Counted from the stretch's first letter, positions 44,667 to 53,506 are shown. The stretch is DNA of 61,795 nucleotides from an uncultured Lachnobacterium sp. (GCA_900546625.1 URDU01000015.1:1-61795); one strand, 5' to 3'. The notes: generated by a model from the letters alone, not told the origin. Made by a program: numbers and translations.

Positions 44667-46646
44667 ATGAACATAAACCAGACACTCAAACAATACTTTG
44701 GCTACGACAGTCTTAGAACAGGGCAGGAGGAGCTTATAAACGGCATACTTGCAGGGCACGATGTGCTCGGAATCATGCCGACAGGCGCAGGAAAATCGCT
44801 GTGCTACCAGCTTCCGGCGCTTATGCTTAAAGGAATTACGCTTGTCATTTCACCACTTATATCGCTCATGTCAGATCAGGTCAAGGCTTTAAACCAGGCA
44901 GGAGTGCATGCCGCCTATATCAACAGCTCACTGACCGAAAACCAGATAAGGATGGCACTTTCATATGCCTCACAGGGACGCTACAAGATAATCTATGTCG
45001 CTCCGGAGCGCCTCAACACGCCGCGTTTTCTGGATTTTGCCTGCAACGCGGACATATCGATGCTGACAGTTGATGAGGCACATTGTATATCGCAGTGGGG
45101 ACAGGATTTCAGGCCGAGCTATCTGGAAATTGCCGGATTTTTAACGAGACTTCCAAGACGACCGATAGTCAGTGCGTTTACAGCGACCGCCACGGAGCGC
45201 GTGAAAAATGATATAGTGGCTTCGCTTGAACTTAACAATCCGGTTACTATGGTGACAGGGTTTGACAGACCTAACCTGTTTTTCAGGGTTGTTACAAGAA
45301 AGGGAGGCAGCCAGAAGGACAACAGTATCATCAATTATGTGAAAAAGCATGAGGACGAAAGTGGAATAATATACTGCGCAACGAAAAAGAATGTGGATAA
45401 GCTGTATACTCTATTAAATGAGCAGGGCATTTCGGCGGGCCGTTACCACGCAGGGCTTTCAAATGATGAACGTAAGCAGAATCAGGAGGATTTTACATAC
45501 GACAGAATCCGTGTGATGGTTGCCACAAACGCATTTGGAATGGGAATCGACAAGTCAAATGTGAGATATGTGCTGCATTACAATATGCCACAGAGCCTCG
45601 AGTATTACTATCAGGAGGCCGGAAGAGCGGGGCGAGACGGTGAGGAAGCGGAATGTGTGCTGTTTTTCTCAAAGCAGGATATCATGATAAACAAGTTCCT
45701 TCTGCAGAATAAGGCTTCAGCAGGCGATGTGGCATCCGACATGCAAAAGACAGCCAATGACAGGAGGAAGCTGCAGCAGATGATAAATTACTGCGAGACG
45801 GACAAATGCCTGAGAGAGTTTATACTTTCGTATTTCGGGGACACAACGCCATGCATCTGCAACAAATGCAGCAACTGTGTGGTTGTGGAGGATGAAGAGG
45901 AGGAGACATACGTTGAAACCGGCAAAAAGCGCAAAAAGGCAGCACAGCTTGCGGGGCTTAACGAGCTTGGTGCTGCACTGTTTGAAAAGCTGCGCAGCGT
46001 GCGTACAGAGCTGGCTGCAGAAAAGTCGGTGCCTCCGTATATCATCTGCTCCGACAAGACTTTAAAGGATATGTGCGCAAAGCTGCCGCGGGATAAGGAG
46101 CAGCTTGCCGATGTGTACGGAATGGGTGAGCAGAAGATACAAAATTATGGTGAAGCGTTTGTGACGGCGGTAAATTCATTTGTTGCAGATAACCCAAATC
46201 CATCAGGCAGCACGACCGGCGAAAGACCACAGACTGTTTTAAGCGATGAGGAGGCTGCTGAAAACGGCAGCACGAGAAAAAAGAAGCTTCCGTTTTACAT
46301 CGAGCCGCAGAGGCTTGATGAGGTAGAGCTAACCGACAAATGCAGGCTTACAGAGCTTACAAACAAAATAAATGAGCTGTGTCATGCGGATAAGGAGCAC
46401 AAAAAGCTTGCAGCCTCGTTTATAAACGAGCTTCTCATTGCGGAGGGATATCTGGAGGAAGTTACAGAAGGCGGGAACAAGATAAAGCGTGTCACCGAAA
46501 AGGGACGAAGCGTAGGAATAGATGAGGAAGAGCGCAAGGCAAAATTTGGTGGAAGCTATTACGCTATCACCCATTCGAAGCAGAGCCAGCAGGTGATAAT
46601 GGAAATGCTGAAAAAACACTATGGCAGCATTAAACCACAGGAGTAA
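44667..46646 (+). CDS. recQ: ATP-dependent DNA helicase RecQ
   Basis: 659 residues. The helicase core has MPTGAGKSLCYQLP (Walker A, near residue 40), DEAHCISQWGQDFRPSY (motif II and the RecQ aromatic loop) and YQEAGRAGRDG (motif VI). The RQC zinc site follows in CETDKC and CICNKCSNC (residues 376-404), and an HRDC-like domain lies near residues 435-510. A further C-terminal stretch of about 140 residues ends the protein. RecQ unwinds recombination and fork intermediates. GGGAG precedes its ATG. Confidence 0.94.
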   Translation: MNINQTLKQYFGYDSLRTGQEELINGILAGHDVLGIMPTGAGKSLCYQLPALMLKGITLVISPLISLMSDQVKALNQAGVHAAYINSSLTENQIRMALSYASQGRYKIIYVAPERLNTPRFLDFACNADISMLTVDEAHCISQWGQDFRPSYLEIAGFLTRLPRRPIVSAFTATATERVKNDIVASLELNNPVTMVTGFDRPNLFFRVVTRKGGSQKDNSIINYVKKHEDESGIIYCATKKNVDKLYTLLNEQGISAGRYHAGLSNDERKQNQEDFTYDRIRVMVATNAFGMGIDKSNVRYVLHYNMPQSLEYYYQEAGRAGRDGEEAECVLFFSKQDIMINKFLLQNKASAGDVASDMQKTANDRRKLQQMINYCETDKCLREFILSYFGDTTPCICNKCSNCVVVEDEEEETYVETGKKRKKAAQLAGLNELGAALFEKLRSVRTELAAEKSVPPYIICSDKTLKDMCAKLPRDKEQLADVYGMGEQKIQNYGEAFVTAVNSFVADNPNPSGSTTGERPQTVLSDEEAAENGSTRKKKLPFYIEPQRLDEVELTDKCRLTELTNKINELCHADKEHKKLAASFINELLIAEGYLEEVTEGGNKIKRVTEKGRSVGIDEEERKAKFGGSYYAITHSKQSQQVIMEMLKKHYGSIKPQE

Positions 46647-46748
46647 ATGGACTTTAGATAAACTGGATATATAAATTTATATAAAATTGGATATATACTT
46701 GATGCCACATAAGTGTATTATATACTTTAATCGTAACTATTAAAAATT

Positions 46749-46775
46749 ACTGAGAACAAAATAGCTGATGCGTCA
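46749..46775 (+). repeat. leader motif copy B (shared with 9058-9086)
   Basis: ACTGAGAA, ACAAAAT and AGCTGATGCGTCA. Here the motif is enclosed by GTAACTATT (46733-46741) and AATAGTTAC (46802-46810), a 9-bp stem, so it would sit in the loop region of a larger RNA hairpin in the leader of the ECF gene. Confidence 0.4.
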
Positions 46776-46833
46776 CGCTTGGATGTAAGCAGCAGATTTT
46801 GAATAGTTACACATAATCAAATGGAGGCATTTT

Positions 46834-47424
46834 ATGAGAAACGAAAAAGTTCAAAAACTCACACTTACAGCACTTATGGCAGCTCTATCATATGTCATAT
46901 TCACATTTTTACAGATTAAGGTCACATTACCGGGTGGCAGTGCCACATCCTTTCACCTGGGCAACGCAGTCGTAGTACTTGCAGCTTTGCTTTTAGGCGG
47001 AGTATACGGAGGAATCGGTGGAGCAATCGGAATGACAATCGGCGATTTACTTGACCCGATATATATCACCGGAGCGCCAAAGACATTTTTCCTCAAGTTT
47101 ATGATTGGTATTATCACAGGTCTTGTAGCACACAAGCTTGGAAAGATTACATATTCAACCGACAGAAAGCATGTATTTAAATGGACAGTCCTTGCAGCAT
47201 GCGCAGGAATGCTCTTCAACTTTATTTTTGACCCGATAATAAGCTATTTCTACGATATGCTTATCCTCGGAAAGCCGATGGCTCAGCTCAAAATCGCATG
47301 GAGCGTGACCACAACAGGCGTCAATGCAGTGATATCAGTGATTGCTGCAACAATCGTGTACATGGCACTGCGTCCGGTGCTTATCAAGGCAAATCTGTTT
47401 TTCAAGATTGGCAAAGAAAAATAA
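46834..47424 (+). CDS. ECF transporter S component (vitamin uptake)
   Basis: 196 residues, five or six predicted helices. The start TLTALMAALSYVIFT and the middle LGNAVVVLAALLLGGVYGGIGGAIGMTIGDLL are typical of the ECF substrate-specificity subunit. It binds a vitamin or cofactor precursor and shares the EcfAA'T module encoded elsewhere. The substrate is not evident and no known riboswitch precedes it, only leader motif copy B. TGGAGG precedes the ATG. It is distinct from the RibU gene at 56708. Confidence 0.85.
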   Translation: MRNEKVQKLTLTALMAALSYVIFTFLQIKVTLPGGSATSFHLGNAVVVLAALLLGGVYGGIGGAIGMTIGDLLDPIYITGAPKTFFLKFMIGIITGLVAHKLGKITYSTDRKHVFKWTVLAACAGMLFNFIFDPIISYFYDMLILGKPMAQLKIAWSVTTTGVNAVISVIAATIVYMALRPVLIKANLFFKIGKEK

Positions 47425-47447
47425 TAGTTACATAATTTCATAAAAAT

Positions 47448-47505
47448 AAAATCCACATACATCATGTGATGAAATCACGAAAAGATGTAGGTGGATTTTT
47501 TCTTT
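47448..47505. terminator. bidirectional terminator between the ECF gene and trpF
   Basis: AAAATCCACATACATC and GATGTAGGTGGATTTT pair with one A-G mismatch; GTGATGAAATCAC forms an inner hairpin. A and T runs flank it, so it can stop the ECF transcript; the opposing trpF gene ends 50 nt away. Confidence 0.8.
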
Positions 47506-47553
47506 TAATAATGCCATATAACCCCTCCCATTAAGCATGAACAAATAGAGATA

Positions 47554-48306
47554 TTAATTATGTGATTTTACAGCGGTGGCAAATGCGCATATCTTTTCCG
47601 GATTCTTGCCCGCTCCGTCATCATTTTCCACACCTGAGGACACATCGACTCCGTCAGGATGTACGGCTTCAATTGCCATTCGCACATTGTCCGGATTTAA
47701 GCCACCTGCAAGCAGTAGCAGTTTTTCATCGCGGGGAATATTGTCAACCAGCCTCCAGTCAAAGGTTTTTCCACTGCCGGGCTCGATGGCATCAAACACA
47801 TAGCCTGCGATACGCGAATCATTGTGATACTTCTCATAGCTGCCCATATCAGAGACATTGAAGGCTTTGAGAATAGGGATATGTATCACATTTTGTGGAT
47901 TGCCAGAGTTGCAGGTTTCCATATGGGATGTGTGATCTGTAGAATCAGGGGCTGTTTTGTATAATGACTCTGTCTGTGGAATTTCCCCATGTATCTGGAT
48001 ATAGTCAAAGCCTGCAGCCTCAATCTGCCTTATCTGCTCTATAGATGGTGAAACGACAACCGCAACCCTCTTGATGGAAGCATCAAGGGCCGCCATAATT
48101 TCTTTAGCCTGTTCAATGGATATATTTCTCTTACTCTTTGGAAAAAATAATACCATACCCGCAAAATCAACGTGATTTTCATTGAGAAACCGGGCCTCAG
48201 CAGGTGAAGTCAGACCGCAGATTTTTACTTTGGTGCTGGAATTTGTATTTAAATTTATATCTTTATCTTTATCTCTATTGCTATTATATATATTCTGTGT
48301 ATTCAT
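47554..48306 (-). CDS. trpF: phosphoribosylanthranilate isomerase TrpF
   Basis: 250 residues. TrpF marks are KVKICGLTSPAEA with the catalytic Cys, FAGMVLFFPKSKRNIS, YIQIHGEIP, ILKAFNV, LLLAGGLNPDNV and GVDVSSGVE. It catalyses the third committed step of tryptophan synthesis. It stands alone, away from any other trp gene. The first 25 residues are a low-complexity Asn/Asp/Lys tail not needed for the barrel, and a further insert lies near residues 110-135. No ribosome site precedes the ATG; see the promoter entry for a possible leaderless start. Confidence 0.9.
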   Translation of the reverse strand: MNTQNIYNSNRDKDKDINLNTNSSTKVKICGLTSPAEARFLNENHVDFAGMVLFFPKSKRNISIEQAKEIMAALDASIKRVAVVVSPSIEQIRQIEAAGFDYIQIHGEIPQTESLYKTAPDSTDHTSHMETCNSGNPQNVIHIPILKAFNVSDMGSYEKYHNDSRIAGYVFDAIEPGSGKTFDWRLVDNIPRDEKLLLLAGGLNPDNVRMAIEAVHPDGVDVSSGVENDDGAGKNPEKICAFATAVKSHN

Positions 48307-48312
48307 AAATTA

Positions 48313-48341
48313 AGAATAGCATTGTTGCAGGTTAATCGCAA
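48313..48341 (-). promoter_or_regulatory. trpF promoter, predicted leaderless transcript
   Basis: On the minus strand TTGCGA (48341-48336), a 17-nt spacer and TATTCT (48318-48313). The -10 ends only 6 nt before the ATG, so transcription would begin at or next to the start codon. This would explain the missing ribosome site. Confidence 0.45.
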
Positions 48342-48372
48342 GTGGATATATGTTAAATTATTGAGTATTGTT

Positions 48373-48632
48373 CGCAAGCCGCGGGTACCATGGCGCACAC
48401 ACTATCCCACGTTCGCTACGCTACGCAGCTAAGAGACTGTACGAATTGTGCCCATAGTCTTTTTTAACTCGACGAAACCGTCGAAACTCGCCATCCATGG
48501 CTCGATTTCTCCTTGCCTCGGAGTCCATGCCTCGGCATTTCTGCGTTACATAGCACAATTCTACAGTCTCTAAGCAGCTCCGCTATTCGCTTTCGTGGAA
48601 TAGTGTGTGCACCATGGTACCCGCGGCTTGCG
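48373..48632 (-). repeat. GC-rich inverted-repeat element, copy 2
   Basis: The same architecture as 25593-25878, in reverse orientation: long inverted arms (CGCAAGCCGCGGGTACCATGG at the ends, given in part) and two internal hairpins (48514-48537 and 48483-48509) with loops containing ATGGAC or ATGGAT. Blocks such as ACGCAGAAATGCC, GGTTTCGTC and GCGAATAGCG are shared with copy 1, but the outer arms differ in sequence while remaining self-complementary. The element lies between divergent trpF and the M42 peptidase gene, and both flanking promoters are intact. Confidence 0.87.
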
Positions 48633-48664
48633 AGTAGAGTACTACAAACAACGGTTAATACAGA

Positions 48665-48693
48665 TTGCATGCGCAAAAATGAGATGTTATAAT
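48665..48693 (+). promoter_or_regulatory. promoter of the M42 peptidase gene
   Basis: TTGCAT (48665-48670), a 17-nt spacer and a perfect TATAAT (48688-48693), 51 nt before the start codon and just outside the repeat element. Confidence 0.72.
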
Positions 48694-48743
48694 GCAGTTA
48701 ATAATACAGTAACAAAATAGTAATAAAACAGGAGATAACAATT

Positions 48744-49769
48744 ATGTCAACAGAAGAGATTAAAGAATATATTGGAACACAGCTCAAAGCACTCACATCA
48801 ATAGCGAGCCCTACAGGCTTCACAAAAAATGCCACAGACTATCTGATGAAGCAGCTTGAGGCTATGGGATATGCGCCACAGCTTTCAAATAAAGGAAATG
48901 TCAGTGTGGAAATCGGTGGAGAGGGCTCGCCTCTGGTATTGGCAGCGCATGTGGACACACTTGGAGCCATGGTACGCTCAATAAAGGATAACGGACGTCT
49001 GCGCCCGACCACTATCGGCGGTCATCAGTGGAGCACAGCGGATGGAGAAAACTGCATGGTTTTTACGCGTGATGGCAGAATGTACACAGGCGTGGTGCTA
49101 AATACAGAGCCATCTGCGCATGTGGCAGACGAAAAGGTCGAGACAAAGGAAGAAAACATGGAAATCCTGCTCGATGAAAATGTAAATGACAAGCAGGGTG
49201 TGGCGGCGCTAGGCATCCAGACAGGCGACATTATAGCCATGGATCCGCGCACAGTTATCACAGAGAGCGGCTATATCAAGAGCCGTTTCCTCGATGACAA
49301 GCTGTCAGCAGCCATCTTACTCGGCGTGGCACATGCGCTAAAGCAGGAGAGCTGGAGGCTAAACCGCAAGGTCACACTGCTCTTTACAGTGTATGAGGAG
49401 GTAGGTCACGGCGGAAGCTTCGTACCGGAGGATACAGAGGAGATGATTTCCGTAGACATGGGCTGTGTTGGAGCAGACCTCGGCTGTACAGAGCATATGG
49501 TTTCAATCTGTGCGAAGGATTCAGGAGGACCTTACAACTATGAGCTTGTTACAGAGCTTTCAAACCTGGCAAAGAGCGAGGGGCTTGACTATGCAATCGA
49601 TGTTTATCCGCACTACGGCTCTGATGTTGAGGCAACGCTGCACAGCGGCTATGATATCCGTCATGGGCTTATCGGTGCAGGGGTTTATGCATCGCATAAC
49701 TATGAGCGCTCACATATGGATGGCGTGGAGAATACCTATAAGCTTTTGAAGAGATATATTACAAAATAG
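48744..49769 (+). CDS. M42-family metallo-aminopeptidase
   Basis: 341 residues. Metal and catalytic segments are AAHVDTLGAMV, KSRFLDDKLSAA, YEEVGHGGS with the Glu-Glu pair, VDMGCVG and YASHNYERSH. M42 enzymes are large self-compartmentalising aminopeptidases (glutamyl aminopeptidase/TET type) that trim peptides in the cytosol. AGGAGATAA precedes the ATG. It is the last housekeeping-type gene before the AT-rich accessory region. Confidence 0.9.
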   Translation: MSTEEIKEYIGTQLKALTSIASPTGFTKNATDYLMKQLEAMGYAPQLSNKGNVSVEIGGEGSPLVLAAHVDTLGAMVRSIKDNGRLRPTTIGGHQWSTADGENCMVFTRDGRMYTGVVLNTEPSAHVADEKVETKEENMEILLDENVNDKQGVAALGIQTGDIIAMDPRTVITESGYIKSRFLDDKLSAAILLGVAHALKQESWRLNRKVTLLFTVYEEVGHGGSFVPEDTEEMISVDMGCVGADLGCTEHMVSICAKDSGGPYNYELVTELSNLAKSEGLDYAIDVYPHYGSDVEATLHSGYDIRHGLIGAGVYASHNYERSHMDGVENTYKLLKRYITK

Positions 49770-49776
49770 TATCATA

Positions 49777-49802
49777 AAGGCTGTGGCACAGAGCTTTTTA
49801 TA
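49777..49802 (+). terminator. terminator after the M42 gene
   Basis: AAAG, a GCTGTG/CACAGAGC stem with one mismatch and a TTTTTA tail. Pairing was judged by eye. Confidence 0.55.
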
Positions 49803-49844
49803 AATTTTTATTTGATGAAATTGACAAATTGGGAGGTAAACAAA

Positions 49845-50024
49845 ATGAATGATAACAGGTTAAAGGGTATAGCAGTTATTCTATTTGGAATACTCTTAAG
49901 TGCAAGTGGTGAAGAAATGAATAGAACTGTATTGGCAAGTTTTAGCGATTTCTCATTTGCTCTTATCGGGATAATTGTTGGAATTGTTGGACTTATAATG
50001 GTTTTCAAAAATAATAAAGAATAA
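49845..50024 (+). CDS. small membrane protein
   Basis: 59 residues. The ATG at 49845 has GGGAGGT 7 nt before it; the frame is open 11 codons further upstream but without a site. Two hydrophobic stretches (about residues 7-20 and 36-54) suggest a helical hairpin. No family is recognised. It is followed by a junction motif shared with other small genes of this region. Confidence 0.6.
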   Translation: MNDNRLKGIAVILFGILLSASGEEMNRTVLASFSDFSFALIGIIVGIVGLIMVFKNNKE

Positions 50025-50051
50025 CAATTCGAAAGTTACGGAGGAAACATA

Positions 50052-50471
50052 ATGGAATACAGAAAATTTGATAATATAATAATAGCGAGAATTGACAAAG
50101 GGGAGGAGATTTTGGAGCAACTGAAAGCAATTGCCATAACTGAGAATATAAAGCTTGCCAGTATTAATGCTCTTGGAGCCATCAATGATTTCACAGTCGG
50201 AGTATACAAGACAGATGAGAAGAAATATTACTCAAACAGTTTTAAAGGATATTATGAAATCACATCGCTGACAGGTACAATCAATACAATGGATGGAGAA
50301 TATTATGCACATCTTCATTTGAGTGCCGGTAATGAAAAAGGTGAAGTGTTTGGAGGACATCTGAACAGAGCTGTTGTGAGTGCAACTTGCGAGCTTGTGA
50401 TTACGGTAATTGATGGAAAAGTTGACAGAGTTTATGATGAAGAAACAGGACTTAATGTATTCAATTTCTGA
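50052..50471 (+). CDS. PPC/DUF296-domain protein
   Basis: 139 residues, a single PPC (plant and prokaryote conserved, DUF296) domain. ASINALGAINDFTVGVY, EITSLTGTI, YAHLHLSAGNEKGEVFGGHL and ATCELVI are family marks, and the histidines of HLHLS and GGH are in the positions where relatives hold a metal. Bacterial members are trimers of uncertain function. ACGGAGGA precedes the ATG. Confidence 0.82.
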   Translation: MEYRKFDNIIIARIDKGEEILEQLKAIAITENIKLASINALGAINDFTVGVYKTDEKKYYSNSFKGYYEITSLTGTINTMDGEYYAHLHLSAGNEKGEVFGGHLNRAVVSATCELVITVIDGKVDRVYDEETGLNVFNF

Positions 50472-50472
50472 A

Positions 50473-50617
50473 CACTTTTTGGTTTTTCATAATAGTATCT
50501 ACAATTGTTGTTATTTTTATTTGTGGTCGATATTATTTTGCACACAATAAAAGCTATAAAAATGAGGCAATTGAAAAAGGAGATTACATTTTTCATATAC
50601 AGCCAAAAGTTAGATAA
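50473..50617 (+). pseudogene. remnant of a small membrane protein gene
   Basis: A frame without its own start reads IIVSTIVVIFICGRYYFAHN and then a polar tail ending FHIQPKVR before TAA at 50615-50617. The hydrophobic helix followed by a soluble tail looks like the end of a real protein, but there is no start codon or ribosome site. It is probably a gene relic in this decaying stretch. Confidence 0.35.
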
Positions 50618-50628
50618 GGAGCAAGAAA

Positions 50629-51489
50629 ATGAGTGATTTAAAAGGAATAGAGTATAAACGATTTGAAGATATTAAGCATATCCGGGAAGATGGAAGCGAG
50701 TATTGGAGTGCAAGAGAATTGGGATCGGCACTTGATTATGCAAAATGGGAGAACTTTGCAAAAGTAATTAAAAGAGCAATGATCGCATGTGAAAACAGCG
50801 GGCACAGTATTCCAGACGATTTTCCTGAGGTCAGGAAAATCGTTGAAGCTGGAGTCACCACGAAACCCAAAAAAGATTATGAACTGTCAAGATATGCATG
50901 TTATCTGATCGTTCAGAATGGAGATCCAAGAAAAGAGGTCATTGCATTAGGACAGACATATTTTGCAATCCAGACATACAGGCAGGAGGTTGCTGACCAT
51001 TTTAATGAACTGGACGAAGATAACAGAAGACTTGTTGTCAGGGGAGACATCAAACAGTGGAATCAAATGTTGGCAGAGACAGCACATAATGCAGGAGTTA
51101 TTACGAATGAGGAATTTGCGATTTTTCAAAATGCAGGATATATGGGACTATACGGTGGATTAGATGTTGATGATATTCATACGAAAAAACAATTAGAAGT
51201 AGGACAGAAAATTCTTGATTACATGGGAAGTACAGAGTTGATTGCTAATCTGTTCCGAATATCACAGACAGAAGAAAAATTAAGAAAAGATAAAATTGTC
51301 GGTGCGGAAACCGCAACATCAGTGCATTATAATGTTGGAAAAGAGGTAAGAATTGCGATTGAAAAGATTGGAGGAACTATGCCGGAAGATTTGCCAACAC
51401 CGGAAAAAAGTATCCAGCAGATAGAAAAAGAACAGATGCAGAGATTAAAAAATAAGGCTAAGAAAGGCAAGCTGATGTTGGACGAATAA
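50629..51489 (+). CDS. DNA-damage-inducible protein D-like (BRO/KilA type)
   Basis: 286 residues. The N-terminal BRO-N-like part reads YWSARELGSALDYAKWENFAKVIKRAM; later LSRYACYLIVQNGDPRKE and AEIAHN-like AETAHNAGVITNEEFAIFQNAGYMGLYGG match DinD. DinD inhibits RecA filaments in Escherichia coli. No LexA box was seen upstream, so damage induction is not supported here. AAGGAGC precedes the ATG. A rhuM remnant follows, a pairing seen in mobile islands. Confidence 0.82.
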   Translation: MSDLKGIEYKRFEDIKHIREDGSEYWSARELGSALDYAKWENFAKVIKRAMIACENSGHSIPDDFPEVRKIVEAGVTTKPKKDYELSRYACYLIVQNGDPRKEVIALGQTYFAIQTYRQEVADHFNELDEDNRRLVVRGDIKQWNQMLAETAHNAGVITNEEFAIFQNAGYMGLYGGLDVDDIHTKKQLEVGQKILDYMGSTELIANLFRISQTEEKLRKDKIVGAETATSVHYNVGKEVRIAIEKIGGTMPEDLPTPEKSIQQIEKEQMQRLKNKAKKGKLMLDE

Positions 51490-51508
51490 TCCGAATATAA
51501 AATATTTT

Positions 51509-51929
51509 TTGGTATTGATGTACTTCGGGAATAAAAAACAGGGGAAGATGCCAAATCCACCAGATTGCCGTAGTTATTATGTCGGGTTTTCCGACAAAAG
51601 TTCCGGAGGACGAAAACCCAAGATATATAATCTTGATATGATATTATCTGTGGGATATCGTGTTAATTCAAAACGCGGCATCGCATTTCGTAGATGGGCT
51701 AATTCTGTTTTAAAGAAATATGTGATTCAAGGTTATACTATTAATGAAAAACGATTGCAAGCGCTTGAAAGAACTGTTGATATTCAAACAAAGATGCTTT
51801 TAGACCAATGTTGAAGGTAATTTGGCAGCAGTTTATCAGAGTGTGTTTGATGGAGATGTATATCCGTCATTAGAGGAAAAAGTAGCTAATTTATTATTTA
51901 ATGAAATTGGTAACTCGCAAGTTGTTTAA
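51509..51929 (+). pseudogene. rhuM-type virulence/KilA gene, truncated and frameshifted
   Basis: The first frame (to TGA at 51812-51814) holds YNLDMILSVGYRVNSKRG and FRRWANSVLKKYVIQGYTIN, a core segment of RhuM proteins, but the N-terminal DNA-binding part is missing. One base over, 51810-51929 continues with VYQSVFDGDVYPSLEEKVANLL, the start of the Fic-like C-terminal region of the same family, and then stops. So the gene has lost its front, gained a frameshift and lost its end. Confidence 0.75.
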
Positions 51930-51939
51930 TGGAGAATGT

Positions 51940-52584
51940 ATGAAGAAGAGAATAACGCTTATTGTTTTTTCGGTGCTAATAATTGTTGCTTTATATGTGT
52001 TGTATTGTTTTAATTATATTCCACATAAAAAATATACAAATGCAGATTTCAATATAGAAGCTTACAAGAGCAATATTGATAAAGACAATGATGGTATAGA
52101 TGACCAAACAGATATATTAAATAATGCAAATAATTACATAAAAACTAATCCAAAATATAAAAGCAAATATTACAACACAGGTTATCCAAATGATGAATAT
52201 GGGGTTTGTACTGATGTAGTAGCTTTTGCTTTAAAAGATGCAGGATATGATTTGATGGAATTAGTAAATGAGGATATAAAAAACAATAAAGAATTATATG
52301 ATATAGATGCCGTTGATAAAAATATAGATTTTAGAAGAGTTAAAAACTTAAAAGTATATTTCGATAATAATGCAATAAGTCTTACTACAGATATAAATGA
52401 AATAGAAGAATGGCAAGGTGGAGATATTGTTGTATTTAAAAAACATATCGGAATTATATCTGACAAGAGAAATCGAAAAGGTATATGTTTTGTTATCCAT
52501 CATGCAAATCCATATCAAATATATTATGAAGAGGATATACTGGAACATCGTGATGATATCATAGGACATTATAGAATCAGTTAA
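51940..52584 (+). CDS. DUF1287-family exported protein
   Basis: 214 residues. The ATG at 51940 follows TGGAGA. Residues 1-22 are a signal anchor. The rest shows DUF1287 marks: GVCTDVVAFALKDAGYDL with a cysteine, NIDFRRVKNLKVYF, WQGGDIVVFKKHIGIISD and VIHHANP. These place Cys and His as in NlpC/P60-like papain folds, so a cell-envelope amidase or transglutaminase-like activity is possible. Codon use is very AT-rich compared with the core genes. Confidence 0.8.
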   Translation: MKKRITLIVFSVLIIVALYVLYCFNYIPHKKYTNADFNIEAYKSNIDKDNDGIDDQTDILNNANNYIKTNPKYKSKYYNTGYPNDEYGVCTDVVAFALKDAGYDLMELVNEDIKNNKELYDIDAVDKNIDFRRVKNLKVYFDNNAISLTTDINEIEEWQGGDIVVFKKHIGIISDKRNRKGICFVIHHANPYQIYYEEDILEHRDDIIGHYRIS

Positions 52585-52614
52585 ACAACTCGGAATTTAA
52601 GGAGGAGAATAAAA

Positions 52615-53445
52615 TTGAAAAATCTTATAAGATTGACGGATTATCATACAAAAGATATTGCTGATATTTTTAACATAACAGCTGAAGTTGAACTGGAAAA
52701 TTACAGAGATATTTTAAAAGGTAAAAGTGTAGTTTTGTTTTTTCCAAATTCCAGTATTCGAACAAGAGTTACATTTGAAAAGGGAATATATTTGTTAGGT
52801 GGACATCCTATTTTATTTCCAACGGAAGCACTTGATAAAAAGGAAGATTTGAAGGATGTTTGTGGCTATTTAAATAACTGGGCGGATATGGTGATTGTTA
52901 GACATAAGGATATATATGTGATTGATAAAATGTCACAATATTTATCTGTACCTGTAATTAATGCGATGACAGATATAAACCATCCTTGTGAAGTGCTTAC
53001 AGATATGTATGCACTTTCGAAAATTAGAAAGAATTTTGTAAATGACAAGTTCTTATTTTGTGGTAGTAACGGCAATATTGGTTTGGCGTGGAAAGAAGCA
53101 GCAACTGTTATGGGCTTTAGTTTGGAGCAGTGTTGTGGAAAAGGTTATGAAATTGAGGGTTTGGTATCGTATAGCAATATTTATGAAGCAATTATAGGAA
53201 AAGACATTATATGTACCGATTCGTTGCCAGCTGCTATTCTAAATGACTTTAAAGAGTGTATGGTTACATTAGATGCTATGAAAAAAGCCAATAAAGGGGC
53301 AGTGTTAAATCCTTGCCCGCCATTTTATCGTGGCGAAGAAGCTTCAGCTGATGTAATTGATTCGGATTATTTTGTTGGATACAAGTTTAAAAAGCATTTA
53401 CTTAATGTTCAGCAAGCAATTATGGTTTATTGTTTAACTCAATAA
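52615..53445 (+). CDS. aspartate/ornithine-carbamoyltransferase-like protein
   Basis: 276 residues, shorter than usual members (about 305-335). The TTG start follows AAGGAGGAG. The carbamoyl-phosphate loop is present (PNSSIRTRVTFEKG), HPxQ is HPCE (INHPCEVLTD), the domain linking CGSNGNIGLAW is present, and the ending is LLNVQQAIMVY. The ornithine SMG loop and HCLP motif are not kept (DSLPAAIL and NPCPPF instead). A carbamoyl transfer to an unknown amine is possible. It stands in an AT-rich accessory stretch, away from arginine or pyrimidine genes. Confidence 0.75.
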   Translation: MKNLIRLTDYHTKDIADIFNITAEVELENYRDILKGKSVVLFFPNSSIRTRVTFEKGIYLLGGHPILFPTEALDKKEDLKDVCGYLNNWADMVIVRHKDIYVIDKMSQYLSVPVINAMTDINHPCEVLTDMYALSKIRKNFVNDKFLFCGSNGNIGLAWKEAATVMGFSLEQCCGKGYEIEGLVSYSNIYEAIIGKDIICTDSLPAAILNDFKECMVTLDAMKKANKGAVLNPCPPFYRGEEASADVIDSDYFVGYKFKKHLLNVQQAIMVYCLTQ

Positions 53446-53466
53446 CTTCCCGTTTATCGGGAAGTT
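53444..53466 (+). terminator. hairpin after the carbamoyltransferase-like gene
   Basis: AACTTCCCG and CGGGAAGTT form a perfect 9-bp stem with a 5-nt TTTAT loop. No T run follows. Its arms resemble the junction motifs at 50025, 52585, 53840 and 54141. Confidence 0.55.
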
Positions 53467-53506
53467 GCAGAGAATAAAAAATCGGAATTATAGGAGGTGT
53501 ATCTAT

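Noticed and set aside
48464..48676. Minus-strand 70-codon frame inside repeat copy 2
   Set aside because: Same reason: it lies within the palindromic element and is not kept in copy 1.
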